Shown here piece after piece: positions 1 to 7,496 of a stretch of 14,148 nucleotides of DNA; position 1 is the stretch's first letter; the number at the start of each line of letters is the position of its first letter. The stretch is from Magnetovibrio sp. (GTDB taxonomy: Bacteria > Pseudomonadota > Alphaproteobacteria > Rhodospirillales > Magnetovibrionaceae). The notes under the pieces were generated by a model. The model did no database searches, had not been told where the DNA came from, and saw nothing but the letters and a program-made list of their open reading frames with translations. Where the stretch lies: positions 1 to 14,148 of the forward strand of contig JAESSV010000157.1 in NCBI GenBank assembly GCA_016763895.1. Direction: 5' to 3'. Position numbers and translations under genes: made by a program.

Positions 1-1038
1 AAACGCATCATCGATTGGTCCAATGCCAAAGGTGACACCAACTTTAATGTTGAAGAAGATCTGGTGGGCGGCGCTTGTTATGACGTTCACGGTGTGGCGT
101 TGACGGACGAAACCCTTGCCAAAGCTCACGCCGCAGACGCGGTCATGTTGGGGGCCGTGGGTGGCCCAAAATGGGACGGCGTGGCGCGCGAACATCGCCC
201 CGAAGCGGGACTTTTAAAGTTGCGCAAAGAAATGGACTTGTTTGCCAACCTGCGCCCGGCCTTGGTGCTTGATGCTTTGATCGACGCCTCGACCTTAAAA
301 CCCGAAGTGGTCCGTGGGCTGGACATCATGATTGTTCGCGAACTCACGGCGGGTGTGTATTTCGGCCAGCCCCGTGGCGAGGAAATGCGCGACGGTGTGG
401 CTTATGGTTTTGACACCCAAGTGTATTCCGAGCCCGAAATCGATCGCGTGGCTCGAGTGGCATTCGACATGGCGAAAAAACGCAGCGGCAAAGTGTGCAG
501 CGTCGAAAAAGCCAACGTTATGGAATCGGGTGTGTTTTGGCGCCGGGTGGTGACTAAACTTCACGCCGCAGAATATTCAGACATCGACCTTAGCCACATG
601 TATGCCGTTAATTGTTGCATGCAATTGGTCCGTTGGCCCGGTCAGTTCTACGTCATCGTCACAGATAATTTGTTTGGCGATATCTTGAGCGATTGCGCGG
701 CGATGCTCACCGGATCATTGGGCATGTTGCCCTCGGCTAGCCTGGGGACCAAAGACCAAAACGGCAAAACGCCGGCCATGTATGAACCCGTGCACGGGTC
801 CGCCCCCGACATCGCGGGCCAAGGCAAAGCCAACCCGCTTGCCACCATCCTCAGCTATTCCATGATGCTGCGGTACAGCTTTGATTTAGGCACCCAAGCC
901 GACACCTTGGACCAAGCCGTCCAAAACGTCCTCGCCCACGGCCTAAGAACCGCCGACATCATGAGCGAAGGCATGCGTGAGCTTTCCACGTCTGCTATGG
1001 GCGAAGCGGTGGTGGTTGAGTTGGAAAAGTTGGGGTAG
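1..1038 (+). CDS. leuB: 3-isopropylmalate dehydrogenase, 5'-truncated by the window edge
   Basis: Catalyses NAD-dependent oxidative decarboxylation of 3-isopropylmalate in cytoplasmic leucine biosynthesis. The frame is open from base 1 to TAG at 1036-1038 (345 residues). The usual length is about 370, so roughly 25 N-terminal residues lie outside. A GTG at 64 is only an internal codon, because the family sequence [11 protein letters not shown] runs through it. Visible family blocks are [15 protein letters not shown] (as [11 protein letters not shown]), [19 protein letters not shown], the catalytic-Lys block [22 protein letters not shown] (two metal Asp) and [18 protein letters not shown] near the end. 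Oddity: in the block before DNLFGD the sequence reads [19 protein letters not shown]. The family has Asp where Val stands (607-609) and usually Asp where Tyr stands (649-651). The first is the Asp supplied by the partner subunit to the divalent metal. Identity is secure; activity is uncertain. Confidence 0.93.
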   Translation, partial: KRIIDWSNAKGDTNFNVEEDLVGGACYDVHGVALTDETLAKAHAADAVMLGAVGGPKWDGVAREHRPEAGLLKLRKEMDLFANLRPALVLDALIDASTLKPEVVRGLDIMIVRELTAGVYFGQPRGEEMRDGVAYGFDTQVYSEPEIDRVARVAFDMAKKRSGKVCSVEKANVMESGVFWRRVVTKLHAAEYSDIDLSHMYAVNCCMQLVRWPGQFYVIVTDNLFGDILSDCAAMLTGSLGMLPSASLGTKDQNGKTPAMYEPVHGSAPDIAGQGKANPLATILSYSMMLRYSFDLGTQADTLDQAVQNVLAHGLRTADIMSEGMRELSTSAMGEAVVVELEKLG

Positions 1039-1192
1039 TCCTTAAGTTGTGCATTGGCAATGCAGTGCCTTGACTTTCACTCTATAAGGGTGTTAATAAC
1101 ATCACATCTACGTAACCAGGTTTATTTCTTGTTTGTTTGCGTCAACCGACCTAATCGAATCTATGACAGGGTCTGTACATTTGGAGATTAGA

Positions 1193-2704
1193 ATGCACAA
1201 TAGTAATACACCTAATCCTAGCATAAGTTCAGTGTCTGTAAGTGGCTATAAAGGGGTGCGCGATAAGAGAACTATAGAATTTCGCAACATGACTTTGCTG
1301 TCTGGCCGGAACGGTGTTGGGAAATCGAGCCTCATGCAGCCACTGTTGTTATTACGACAAACCTTGATGACAATAGGTGTGATCGGAAGATCATTAAATT
1401 GGACTGGGCCGCTAGTCGACTATGATAGAGGGCAAGATTTTTTCTCAGTTTTAGAAAGCGATGCAGCTAACGTGGAGGGCGAGGAAGAATATTTAATGGA
1501 ATTAGAGGTAACTCTAGAGGACGGCGCGTCTGCGGCTTTTAAATATCGGCTAGCGAATGAGGAGTATCCAGAAGGTAAATATTTTTTTGCAAATATTGAC
1601 GAAACTATTTATTCCTCGGGAAACTGGAAATGTACGGTTAAAAATAAGAACCGTGATTGTGTAGAAACACGTGCAATTTGTGGAGATAAAGACTGCGAAT
1701 TAAGAGTTAATTGTACTTTTGGGAACGAAAAAGTGGCTCGTGATTACGATGATTCTTTTTCATCGTTTAATACCCGTCCCTTTCTTGGGAATGTACACGA
1801 TGAATCTAGAGGTGTGTGGTCTGAAAAGGATCCTCATGGTGCAAAAAGAGCGAAAATAACAAATGATATTATTCAGGCTGTTATTCAACTTAGTTATATT
1901 CCTGCTGACAGAGGCGCAGGGCTGGGGATGGAGCGTCCGGCATTTTTCTCAAATGTAGGCGTGCCTATTTTTACTCACTCTTACGATCATTACGTTGGTT
2001 GGCAAATAAATCGCTGGTCAAAATCAGAGAGTAAAGACGTAAATGTTGAGGAAATAGGTAATATGCTCCAACCATTCTTTGGAGTAAATGGCTTGAGTGC
2101 GAAACAAAACCCATTTCGTAATCAACTGTACACAGTGTTAGTCGGAAATTCGCAAGAAAGCTAAGTACAGTGGGATATACGAAATGTTGCTTATGGTGTT
2201 GGGCAGTTCTTACCTATCCTTACGGCACTAAAAGCTGCTCTGACCGGGCAGGTGGTATATATTGATGGCCCAGAAGCACATTTACATCCGAATGCGCAAG
2301 TACTTTTAGGATGGCTTGCAGCTTCAATAGCCCTAGAAAAAAATCTTAAAGTCGTTTTCGAAACGCATAGTTCTATTATTGCTTTGTCGATGCAAGCGCT
2401 TCTTTCTAAACACGCTGCTGCGAAAGCAAAAAAATATTCTGGTAAACCAGCACCCCAAATGAGCGCGGAAAATATTTGTGCACATTGGGTGTCGTGGGAT
2501 GAAAAAAATCAAAAAACTATTGTAGAAAAAGGAGTGTTTTCTGACGATGGCGAAATAGATGGCTGGCCAGCCGACTTTAATGAAATTGAAATGGATCTAC
2601 AAAGGATTTTCCTTACTTCTGGGGAATTTGATGAAAAAGATGATGCTAGTATTACTCGAATTTCAAGATCAGTGTGTTCGTCAGGATGTAACGACAGCCA
2701 TTAG
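1193..2704 (+). pseudogene. AAA/ABC-type ATPase (RecF/SMC-like, AAA_21/DUF3696-like), interrupted by an in-frame TAA
   Basis: One reading frame encodes a whole SMC/OLD-like ATPase except for a TAA at 2162-2164. The chosen start is ATG 1193, with GGAG 6 bases upstream. Before the stop come the N-terminal strand and Walker A, GRNGVGKSS (about residues 38-46). Directly after it the same frame continues with NVAYGVGQFLPIL (degenerate signature region), Walker B-like VVYIDGPEAHLHP and the H-loop block FETHSSIIAL, then ends near IDGWPADF. Truncation at the stop leaves 323 residues with Walker A only; no ATG restarts in frame, only GTG codons near 2249-2252. Related ATPases act in anti-phage or DNA-repair cassettes, but no function can be assigned here. 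The region is visibly more AT-rich than both flanks. The C-terminal tail after about 2640 looks out of frame. A sequencing error remains possible. Confidence 0.8.
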
Positions 2705-2726
2705 AGAGAAAGAATTAGTTGCTTAA
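2631..2726 (+). other. Small +1-frame ORF overlapping the ATPase 3' end (possible displaced C-terminus)
   Basis: In the next frame an open stretch begins MKKMMLVLLEFQDQ and ends AIREKELVA before TAA 2724-2726 (31 residues). The frame-2 tail it overlaps is Ser/Cys-rich and looks like noise (ending SSGCNDSH). This segment reads more like a normal helical C-terminus. It may be the true end of the ATPase, displaced by a one-base insertion near the A5 run at 2634-2638. Alternatively it is a chance ORF with GGGG a few bases before its ATG. No family is recognised. Confidence 0.25.
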
Positions 2727-2753
2727 TTTATTGGACAATAGGCCCCTATTAAA

Positions 2754-3437
2754 ATGTTGATTATTATTTGTTCGAGTGTATTTGATAAATACTTTTCTAG
2801 TGATATCAATGCCGACTATGCAAAGGGTATGGTGGATAGCCTAATTCATTTGGAGGAGGTTCTTAAAAAAGTTAAGGAAGTTGAGGGAGTTGAGGAAGTT
2901 ATGAAACTTGCTTCTTGTGCAACTATGTTCGATGACTATGACCTGAATTCGCCACATAAGGATTTTGCTAAGAGTCGCTTGGTACTAGATTTTTTCAGTG
3001 CTTTAAAGACTAATGGTCATTTCCACTTGTTTCTTCAAAGTGAACAAGGGAGCGAACATGAACCGCTTGTCACAGCCTTAGGGGCAGATAATGCTTTTAA
3101 AGGGAATGGGCATGCTAGAAGATCACGTTCCCCGTACTCTAGTATATTTCGCTCTATTGCTTTGGCTAGAAATCAAAGTGTAGGTGTTAATCCATGTGCT
3201 TTGGTCATTGTGGAAGATACAGCTGCATGGATTGATATTAAGCATAAAAGTGAAGATAAAGATGATCTTCTAAGTCAGCATAGTACATTTTTAAATAACA
3301 TTTACTTTGTTCCCTATAGGGGGGAGGGTTCTTTTTTTGCAAGCATGACATGCAAGCATGTTAATGATGATGTTGAAGGTAAAGACGCTAGTAATTGTAA
3401 TATATTTCGATTGTGCTGCTCAAATATTAACAATTAA
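2754..3437 (+). CDS. Unrecognised 227-residue protein in the AT-rich islet
   Basis: I do not recognise a family. ATG 2754 is the only start after an in-frame TAG at 2739-2741, and no clear Shine-Dalgarno precedes it. The protein starts with a hydrophobic strand (MLIIICSSVFDKYF), then a charged helical stretch with a Val-Glu repeat (VKEVEGVEEVMKL). A central part with Arg, Ser and Gly includes GHARRSRSPYSS, and a second hydrophobic strand reads NPCALVIVEDTAAW. The alternating strand/helix pattern would suit a small alpha/beta enzyme domain such as a nuclease, but no catalytic motif is identifiable. It lies about 50 bases after the broken ATPase, on the same strand and with the same AT-rich composition, so the two were probably acquired together, the usual ATPase-plus-effector arrangement. 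The Cys/Asn-rich end (RLCCSNINN) may also be altered. Confidence 0.6.
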   Translation: MLIIICSSVFDKYFSSDINADYAKGMVDSLIHLEEVLKKVKEVEGVEEVMKLASCATMFDDYDLNSPHKDFAKSRLVLDFFSALKTNGHFHLFLQSEQGSEHEPLVTALGADNAFKGNGHARRSRSPYSSIFRSIALARNQSVGVNPCALVIVEDTAAWIDIKHKSEDKDDLLSQHSTFLNNIYFVPYRGEGSFFASMTCKHVNDDVEGKDASNCNIFRLCCSNINN

Positions 3438-3453
3438 GCTGATGGACTAGCCC

Positions 3454-3482
3454 TTGCCTTCCGGGGGATAACCGCGTAAAAA
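3454..3482 (+). promoter_or_regulatory. Candidate promoter for the asd leader transcript
   Basis: TTGCCT (3454-3459) and TAAAAA (3477-3482) are separated by 17 bases. Each matches four of six positions of the sigma-70 consensus. A start a few bases downstream would place the leader ORF's ribosome site (3499-3504) just inside the 5' end. It lies in the gap after the islet gene, where an asd promoter is needed. Inferred from sequence only. Confidence 0.35.
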
Positions 3483-3510
3483 TCAACTTTCATTCACAGA
3501 GGAAGACTTG

Positions 3511-3627
3511 ATGAGCCGTTTTTTGGCACAGTTTGAAGGTATTTTTGCTCCCTGCGCTTTTGCGGGTGGGGCGGGTGCTTCTGTGAAAACCACAATTAAG
3601 ATGACCAAGATTAAAACCTGCTGTTAG
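3511..3627 (+). CDS. Putative regulatory leader peptide of asd, 38 residues rich in Lys/Thr/Ile/Met
   Basis: ATG 3511 follows GAGGAAG with good spacing, and the ORF ends at TAG 3625-3627. The peptide begins MSRFLAQFEGIF. Residues 26-36 are KTTIKMTKIKT, made only of Lys (4), Thr (4), Ile (2) and Met (1), followed by Cys-Cys-stop. Those four amino acids are the end products fed by aspartate semialdehyde, which the next gene's enzyme makes. The logic matches known leaders such as thrL (Thr/Ile) and trpL (Trp): scarcity of a charged tRNA stalls the ribosome in the control codons and alters the RNA fold downstream. The last control codons overlap strand 1 of a hairpin, and an intrinsic terminator starts about 30 bases after the stop. 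Strong as a pattern, untested; the 25-residue segment before the control codons has no assigned role. Confidence 0.7.
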   Translation: MSRFLAQFEGIFAPCAFAGGAGASVKTTIKMTKIKTCC

Positions 3628-3664
3628 CGGGCTTTGGTGATGCTTTGATATTTAACCAGGCCCG
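3613..3664 (+). promoter_or_regulatory. Attenuator: alternative 1:2 and 2:3 RNA hairpins upstream of asd
   Basis: Strand 1 (3613-3622, the Lys-Thr-Cys codons) can pair with strand 2 (3626-3635) around a 3-base loop: nine pairs including one G-U, with one A/C mismatch. Strand 2 (3628-3638, CGGGCTTTGGT) can instead pair with strand 3 (3655-3664, ACCAGGCCCG): ten pairs including one G-U, with one bulged U. The 2:3 hairpin uses bases of the terminator's 5' arm, so it would be an antiterminator. A ribosome stalled on AAG-ATT-AAA-ACC would cover strand 1 and favour 2:3. One reaching the stop codon would block strand 2 and favour the terminator. Paired by eye, no energies computed. Confidence 0.6.
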
Positions 3665-3690
3665 CAGAAAACACTGCGGGCCTTGGTTTT
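3655..3690 (+). terminator. Intrinsic terminator between leader peptide and asd
   Basis: GGCCCGCAG (3659-3667) and CTGCGGGCC (3674-3682) form a perfect 9-bp GC-rich stem with loop AAAACA, followed by TTGGTTTT (3683-3690). Pairs from the flanking AACCA and TGGTT can lengthen the stem with one bulged T. It lies 27-45 bases upstream of the asd start and after the leader stop, the expected place for an attenuator terminator. It could also simply end transcription arriving from the islet. Confidence 0.75.
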
Positions 3691-3734
3691 GGGGGCTTCT
3701 GTATTTGAGGTTCTTAATTTAAGGAGACGATAAG

Positions 3735-4760
3735 ATGGGTTATAAAGTTGCCGTTGTTGGGGCCACGGGGAATGTGGGCCGTGAAATCTTTCAAACCATG
3801 ATGGAACGCGATTTTCCTGCTGATGAAGTGGTGGCGTTGGCGTCTCATCGTTCGGTGGGTCACGAAGTGTCCTATGGCGACGATGTAACGTTGAAATGCC
3901 AAGATCTGGAAACCTATGATTTCAAAGGCACCGACATTGTGTTGTCGAGCCCGGGCGCAGCTGTTTCTGCAAAATTCGCGCCCCTAGCCGCCGCCGCCGG
4001 AGCCGTGGTGATCGACAACACGTCCCATTTCCGCATGGACCCGAACGTGCCGTTGGTGGTGCCGGAAGTTAACCCCGAAGCCATTGCCGGCTATACAAAA
4101 AGCGGCATCATTGCCAATCCCAACTGTTCCACCATTCAAATGTTGGTGGCGATGAAGCCTTTGCATGATTTGGCAAAAATCAAGCGTGTGGTGGTGGCGA
4201 CGTATCAGTCTGTGTCTGGCGGCGGTAAAGCGGCTATGGATGAATTGTTCAACCAAACCAAAGGCATTTTTGTCAATCAGTCACCCGAAAGCAATCGCAA
4301 AATCTTCACCAAGCAAATTGCGTTTAATGTCATTCCGCACATTGATTCATTCATGGATGATGGTCAAACCAAAGAAGAATGGAAAATGGTTGTCGAGACC
4401 GCGAAAGTCCTTGATCCAGACATTAAGGTTTCAGCGACGTGCGTGCGGGTGCCCGTGTTTATCGGTCATGGGGAAATGATCAATTTGGAATTTGAAAATG
4501 CCCTTGATGTGGACGACGCGCGCGAAGCCCTTCGCGAAGCCCCCGGTGTTGTCGTAATCGATCATCGTCAAGACGAAGGCTATGTAACGCCTGCGGAATG
4601 TGCGGGTGAAGACGCGGTGTTTGTGTCGCGTATTCGCAAAGACCCAAGCGTGAAGCATGGCTTGAACTTTTGGTGTGTTGCGGACAACCTGCGCAAAGGG
4701 GCGGCTTTGAACGCGGTTCAGATCGCTGAAATCTTGGCCCGTGATTATTTGAGCAAGTAA
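3735..4760 (+). CDS. asd: Aspartate-semialdehyde dehydrogenase
   Basis: Reduces aspartyl phosphate to aspartate semialdehyde with NADPH, the branch point toward Lys (and diaminopimelate for cell wall), Thr, Met and Ile; cytoplasmic. The 341-residue length is normal. Visible features are the N-terminal dinucleotide loop VGATGNVG (about residues 8-15), IDNTSHFRMD (94-103) with the substrate-binding Arg 100, the active-site block ANPNCSTIQM with Cys 131, the SVSGGGK block, and VPVFIGHGE with the probable catalytic His. The start is fixed by AAGGAG (3721-3726), 8 bases before ATG. It is the first gene after the putative Lys/Thr/Ile/Met attenuator, which would match its expression to aspartate-family supply. 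The sdh genes follow 116 bases later with their own likely promoter. Confidence 0.96.
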   Translation: MGYKVAVVGATGNVGREIFQTMMERDFPADEVVALASHRSVGHEVSYGDDVTLKCQDLETYDFKGTDIVLSSPGAAVSAKFAPLAAAAGAVVIDNTSHFRMDPNVPLVVPEVNPEAIAGYTKSGIIANPNCSTIQMLVAMKPLHDLAKIKRVVVATYQSVSGGGKAAMDELFNQTKGIFVNQSPESNRKIFTKQIAFNVIPHIDSFMDDGQTKEEWKMVVETAKVLDPDIKVSATCVRVPVFIGHGEMINLEFENALDVDDAREALREAPGVVVIDHRQDEGYVTPAECAGEDAVFVSRIRKDPSVKHGLNFWCVADNLRKGAALNAVQIAEILARDYLSK

Positions 4761-4819
4761 CACAACGTCTTAGATCTTAGAATAAAAACCGTCTCAAAGC
4801 TTTGCAGGTTGCCTTAAGT

Positions 4820-4847
4820 TTGAAACGGATGCATAGTTTTGTAAATT
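4820..4847 (+). promoter_or_regulatory. Candidate sdh operon promoter
   Basis: TTGAAA (4820-4825) and TAAATT (4842-4847), 16 bases apart, match five and four of six consensus positions. They lie in the 116-base gap between asd and sdhC. No terminator is evident after asd, so read-through from asd cannot be excluded. Confidence 0.33.
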
Positions 4848-4876
4848 CATTCGCTATACCCTCAGGAGCGAACTCA

Positions 4877-5272
4877 ATGGCCGAAGACGACAGACCCCTA
4901 TCTCCGCATTTGCAGGTGTATCGCCCGCAAATTACATCAGTATTGTCCATCACCCACCGCGCCACCGGCGTCTTTTTGTCGTTGGCGGCGGTGATGTTGA
5001 CGTATTGGTTGGCGTCTGCGGCGTATGGCCCGGATTCGTTTGCGCGGGCCCAGGCGGCCCTGGAATCTTGGTTTGGTCGGCTGATCTTGTTTGGCTTTAC
5101 GTTTTCATTGTTTTTTCATATGTGCAACGGCATCCGCCATTTGGGATGGGACTTGGGTTGGGGCTTTGACTTGGTCAAGTTGCGCATGACGGGTGTGTTG
5201 GTGATTATTTCTGCTTTTGGCCTTACCGTCTTGAGCTGGGTGATGGCGTACAGTCACGTTGGCAAGTTGTAA
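4877..5272 (+). CDS. sdhC: Succinate dehydrogenase, cytochrome b556 membrane subunit
   Basis: Membrane anchor of respiratory complex II, sharing heme b and the ubiquinone site with SdhD. The start at ATG 4877 is preferred: AGGAG (4864-4868) sits 8 bases upstream and the protein begins MAEDDRPLSPHLQVYR as in the family. An open frame reaches back to 4802 but has no support. Of 131 residues, the motif SITHRATG (24-31) lines the quinone site, and HMCNGIRHLGWD (from His 81) carries the probable heme-ligand His. Three hydrophobic segments lie at about 29-49, 66-86 and 105-125. It is the first gene of sdhCDAB; sdhD starts 12 bases after its stop. Confidence 0.94.
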   Translation: MAEDDRPLSPHLQVYRPQITSVLSITHRATGVFLSLAAVMLTYWLASAAYGPDSFARAQAALESWFGRLILFGFTFSLFFHMCNGIRHLGWDLGWGFDLVKLRMTGVLVIISAFGLTVLSWVMAYSHVGKL

Positions 5273-5284
5273 GGGGGGCGGATC

Positions 5285-5689
5285 ATGAGCAATACACCAA
5301 ACAGAAACCGCCAGCTTAGATCCAAACTGGGTCGGGTCCGTGGGCTTGGTTCTTCCCACGAAGGCGTACACCATTGGTGGGCGCAACGCATGAGCGCCAT
5401 GGCCTTGTTGCCGTTGTCTTTGTGGTTCATTTTTTCGCTGATTTCTCTGACCGGATCAGATTACGTCGCGTTTCAATCGTGGGTTTCCGAATTTGGAAAC
5501 TCGGTGTTTTTGGTGCTGTTTTTGGTGTCTATGTTTCACCATGCCCAATTGGGGTTACAAGTGGTTATCGAAGACTATGTGCACAGCGAGCTGTGGAAAA
5601 TGGGCCTGTTGTTGATCGTCAAATATGGCTCGGTTCTATTTGCCGCATCGGGCATTTTCGCTGTTTTAAAAATTTCTCTTGCAGGGTGA
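5285..5689 (+). CDS. sdhD: Succinate dehydrogenase, hydrophobic membrane anchor subunit
   Basis: Second membrane subunit of complex II. Its 134 residues begin with a basic cytoplasmic leader (LRSKLGRVRGLGSSHEG), then HHWWAQRMSAM and three hydrophobic segments at about 38-56, 73-92 and 107-127. The block HHAQLGLQVVIEDYVH (85-100) contains the likely second heme-ligand His and the Asp-Tyr pair at the quinone pocket, typical of alphaproteobacterial SdhD. The start follows AAGGGGGG after the sdhC stop. The sdhA start is 14 bases downstream, so translation is probably coupled. Confidence 0.93.
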   Translation: MSNTPNRNRQLRSKLGRVRGLGSSHEGVHHWWAQRMSAMALLPLSLWFIFSLISLTGSDYVAFQSWVSEFGNSVFLVLFLVSMFHHAQLGLQVVIEDYVHSELWKMGLLLIVKYGSVLFAASGIFAVLKISLAG

Positions 5690-5703
5690 CCGGAATATAA
5701 ATT

Positions 5704-7494
5704 ATGAGCAAAGCTTATCCCATTACCGATCACACATATGATTGCGTTGTTGTTGGCGCGGGCGGCGCCGGGTTGAGGGCAACTTTCGGCATGACAAAGG
5801 CTGGCTTGAAAACCGCCTGTATCACCAAAGTCTTTCCAACGCGCAGCCACACGGTCGCGGCCCAAGGCGGCATTGGTGCCTCGCTTGGCAATATGGATGA
5901 AGACAATTGGAAATGGCACATGTACGACACCGTCAAGGGGTCGGATTGGTTGGGCGATCAAGACGCCATCGAATACATGTGCAAAAATGCCGTGGCGGCG
6001 GTGCATGAACTGGAACACTACGGCGTTCCGTTTACCCGCAACGAAGACGGCAAGATTTATCAAAGGCCCTTTGGCGGTCACATGAAAAACTTTGGCGAGA
6101 CTCCTGTGCCGCGCGCGTGTGCCGCAGCCGACAGAACCGGTCACGCCATTTTGCATACGCTGTATCAACAAAGCCTGCGTCATGACGCTGAATTCTTTGT
6201 TGAGTATATCGCCCTTGATTTGATTATGGATGACGAAGGCGTTTGCCGGGGCGTTATTGCATGGAACCTAGAAGACGGAAGCATTCACCGCTTTCGGGCA
6301 CAAACCACCGTGATGGCTTCGGGCGGTTATGGGCGAACCTATTTTTCTTGTACCTCGGCTCACACCTGTACCGGCGATGGTCATGGCATGGTGGCGCGTG
6401 CGGGCTTGCCGCTTCAAGACATGGAATTTGTGCAGTTTCACCCCACCGGAATTTATGGTGCAGGGGTGTTGATTACCGAAGGTGCGCGTGGTGAAGGCGG
6501 ATACTTGACCAATGCCAACGGCGAACGGTTCATGGAACGCTATGCGCCCAATGCCAAAGATTTGGCCAGTCGTGACGTGGTCAGCCGCGCCATGACGGTC
6601 GAAATTTTGGAAGGCCGTGGCGTCGGTGATAAAAAAGATCACATCAATTTGCACCTAGAACATTTGGGACCAGAAATGTTGGCGGAACGTTTGCCGGGCA
6701 TTTCGGAAAGTTCCAAAGTGTTTGCGGGCGTCGATTTAATCCGCGAACCTATTCCCGTTATTCCCACCGCGCATTACAATATGGGGGGGATCCCGACCAA
6801 TATTCATGGCGAAGTTTTGCGCCCAACGGCGGATGATCCCGAAGCCACTTGCCCGGGTCTGATGGCCATTGGCGAAGCCGCATGCGTGTCGGTTCATGGG
6901 GCCAATCGTTTGGGCACCAATTCACTTTTGGATATTGTGGTGTTTGGTCGTGCCGCAGCCCTTCGGGCGCGCGATACGTTGAAGGCCGGAGCAGAGCAAA
7001 AACCGTTGCCCGAAGGCAGTGCCGAACAAGCCCTGGATCGTTTCGATACCCTGCGCCATGCTGCGGGATCAAAACCCACCGCGGTCATTCGCGATGAAAT
7101 GCAACAAACCATGCAAAGCAAGGTGGCCGTGTTTCGGGATGAAAAAATTCTCACCGAAGGTCAGGCAAGCATTGATGCGATTAAGGCCAGCCAAGACGAT
7201 ATTGCCATTAAGGATAGATCTTTGGTGTGGAATTCAGACCTGGTCGAAGCCTTGGAGCTTGAAAATTTGCTGACCTGTGCTCAAGCCACCGTGCACGGGG
7301 CGTTGAACCGCACCGAAAGTCGCGGCGCTCATGCCCGTGATGATTATCCAGATCGCAACGATAAAGATTGGATGAAACATACCGTGACGTGGACGGAACC
7401 AGATCATGGGGTGAAAATCACCTATCGTCCCGTTCACACATGGACGCTTACCGATGAAATTGAATATGTGGTTCCGAAAGCGCGGGTGTATTAA
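5704..7494 (+). CDS. sdhA: Succinate dehydrogenase flavoprotein subunit
   Basis: Oxidises succinate to fumarate on covalently bound FAD at the cytoplasmic face of complex II. Its 596 residues are the normal length. The dinucleotide loop [12 protein letters not shown] lies at about 15-26. The FAD-linking His is 49 in [14 protein letters not shown]. Substrate and catalytic residues seen are His 246 (HPTGIYG), Arg 290 (SRDVVSRA), His 357 (TAHYNMGG) and Arg 402 ([13 protein letters not shown]). The C-terminal part has the helical domain and the usual [16 protein letters not shown] block. GGAA lies 8 bases before ATG 5704. sdhB begins 2 bases after the stop. Confidence 0.97.
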   Translation: MSKAYPITDHTYDCVVVGAGGAGLRATFGMTKAGLKTACITKVFPTRSHTVAAQGGIGASLGNMDEDNWKWHMYDTVKGSDWLGDQDAIEYMCKNAVAAVHELEHYGVPFTRNEDGKIYQRPFGGHMKNFGETPVPRACAAADRTGHAILHTLYQQSLRHDAEFFVEYIALDLIMDDEGVCRGVIAWNLEDGSIHRFRAQTTVMASGGYGRTYFSCTSAHTCTGDGHGMVARAGLPLQDMEFVQFHPTGIYGAGVLITEGARGEGGYLTNANGERFMERYAPNAKDLASRDVVSRAMTVEILEGRGVGDKKDHINLHLEHLGPEMLAERLPGISESSKVFAGVDLIREPIPVIPTAHYNMGGIPTNIHGEVLRPTADDPEATCPGLMAIGEAACVSVHGANRLGTNSLLDIVVFGRAAALRARDTLKAGAEQKPLPEGSAEQALDRFDTLRHAAGSKPTAVIRDEMQQTMQSKVAVFRDEKILTEGQASIDAIKASQDDIAIKDRSLVWNSDLVEALELENLLTCAQATVHGALNRTESRGAHARDDYPDRNDKDWMKHTVTWTEPDHGVKITYRPVHTWTLTDEIEYVVPKARVY

Positions 7495-7496
7495 TC

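Noticed and set aside
1050..1064. Perfect short inverted repeat TGCATTGGCAATGCA after leuB, a possible terminator
   Set aside because: The stem is only 6 bp with a 3-base loop and no T-run follows. Not enough to call a terminator.
1070..1103. TTGACT followed by an AT-rich stretch as promoter of the islet ATPase
   Set aside because: No hexamer at the right distance resembles a -10 box well; TATAAG at 1083 is too close to pair with this -35.
2162..2164. Programmed read-through or recoding at the ATPase stop
   Set aside because: The codon is TAA, not the TGA or TAG used for selenocysteine or pyrrolysine, and no recoding signal was seen. A nonsense mutation or error is simpler.
1040..3450. Direct or inverted repeats at the edges of the AT-rich islet, or a tRNA attachment site
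   Set aside because: Searched by eye around both ends; only chance matches of a few bases, no tRNA, integrase or transposase.
4431..4763. Opposite-strand open frames within asd, sdhA and other genes
   Set aside because: They overlap well-supported conserved genes and have no ribosome sites or recognisable domains.
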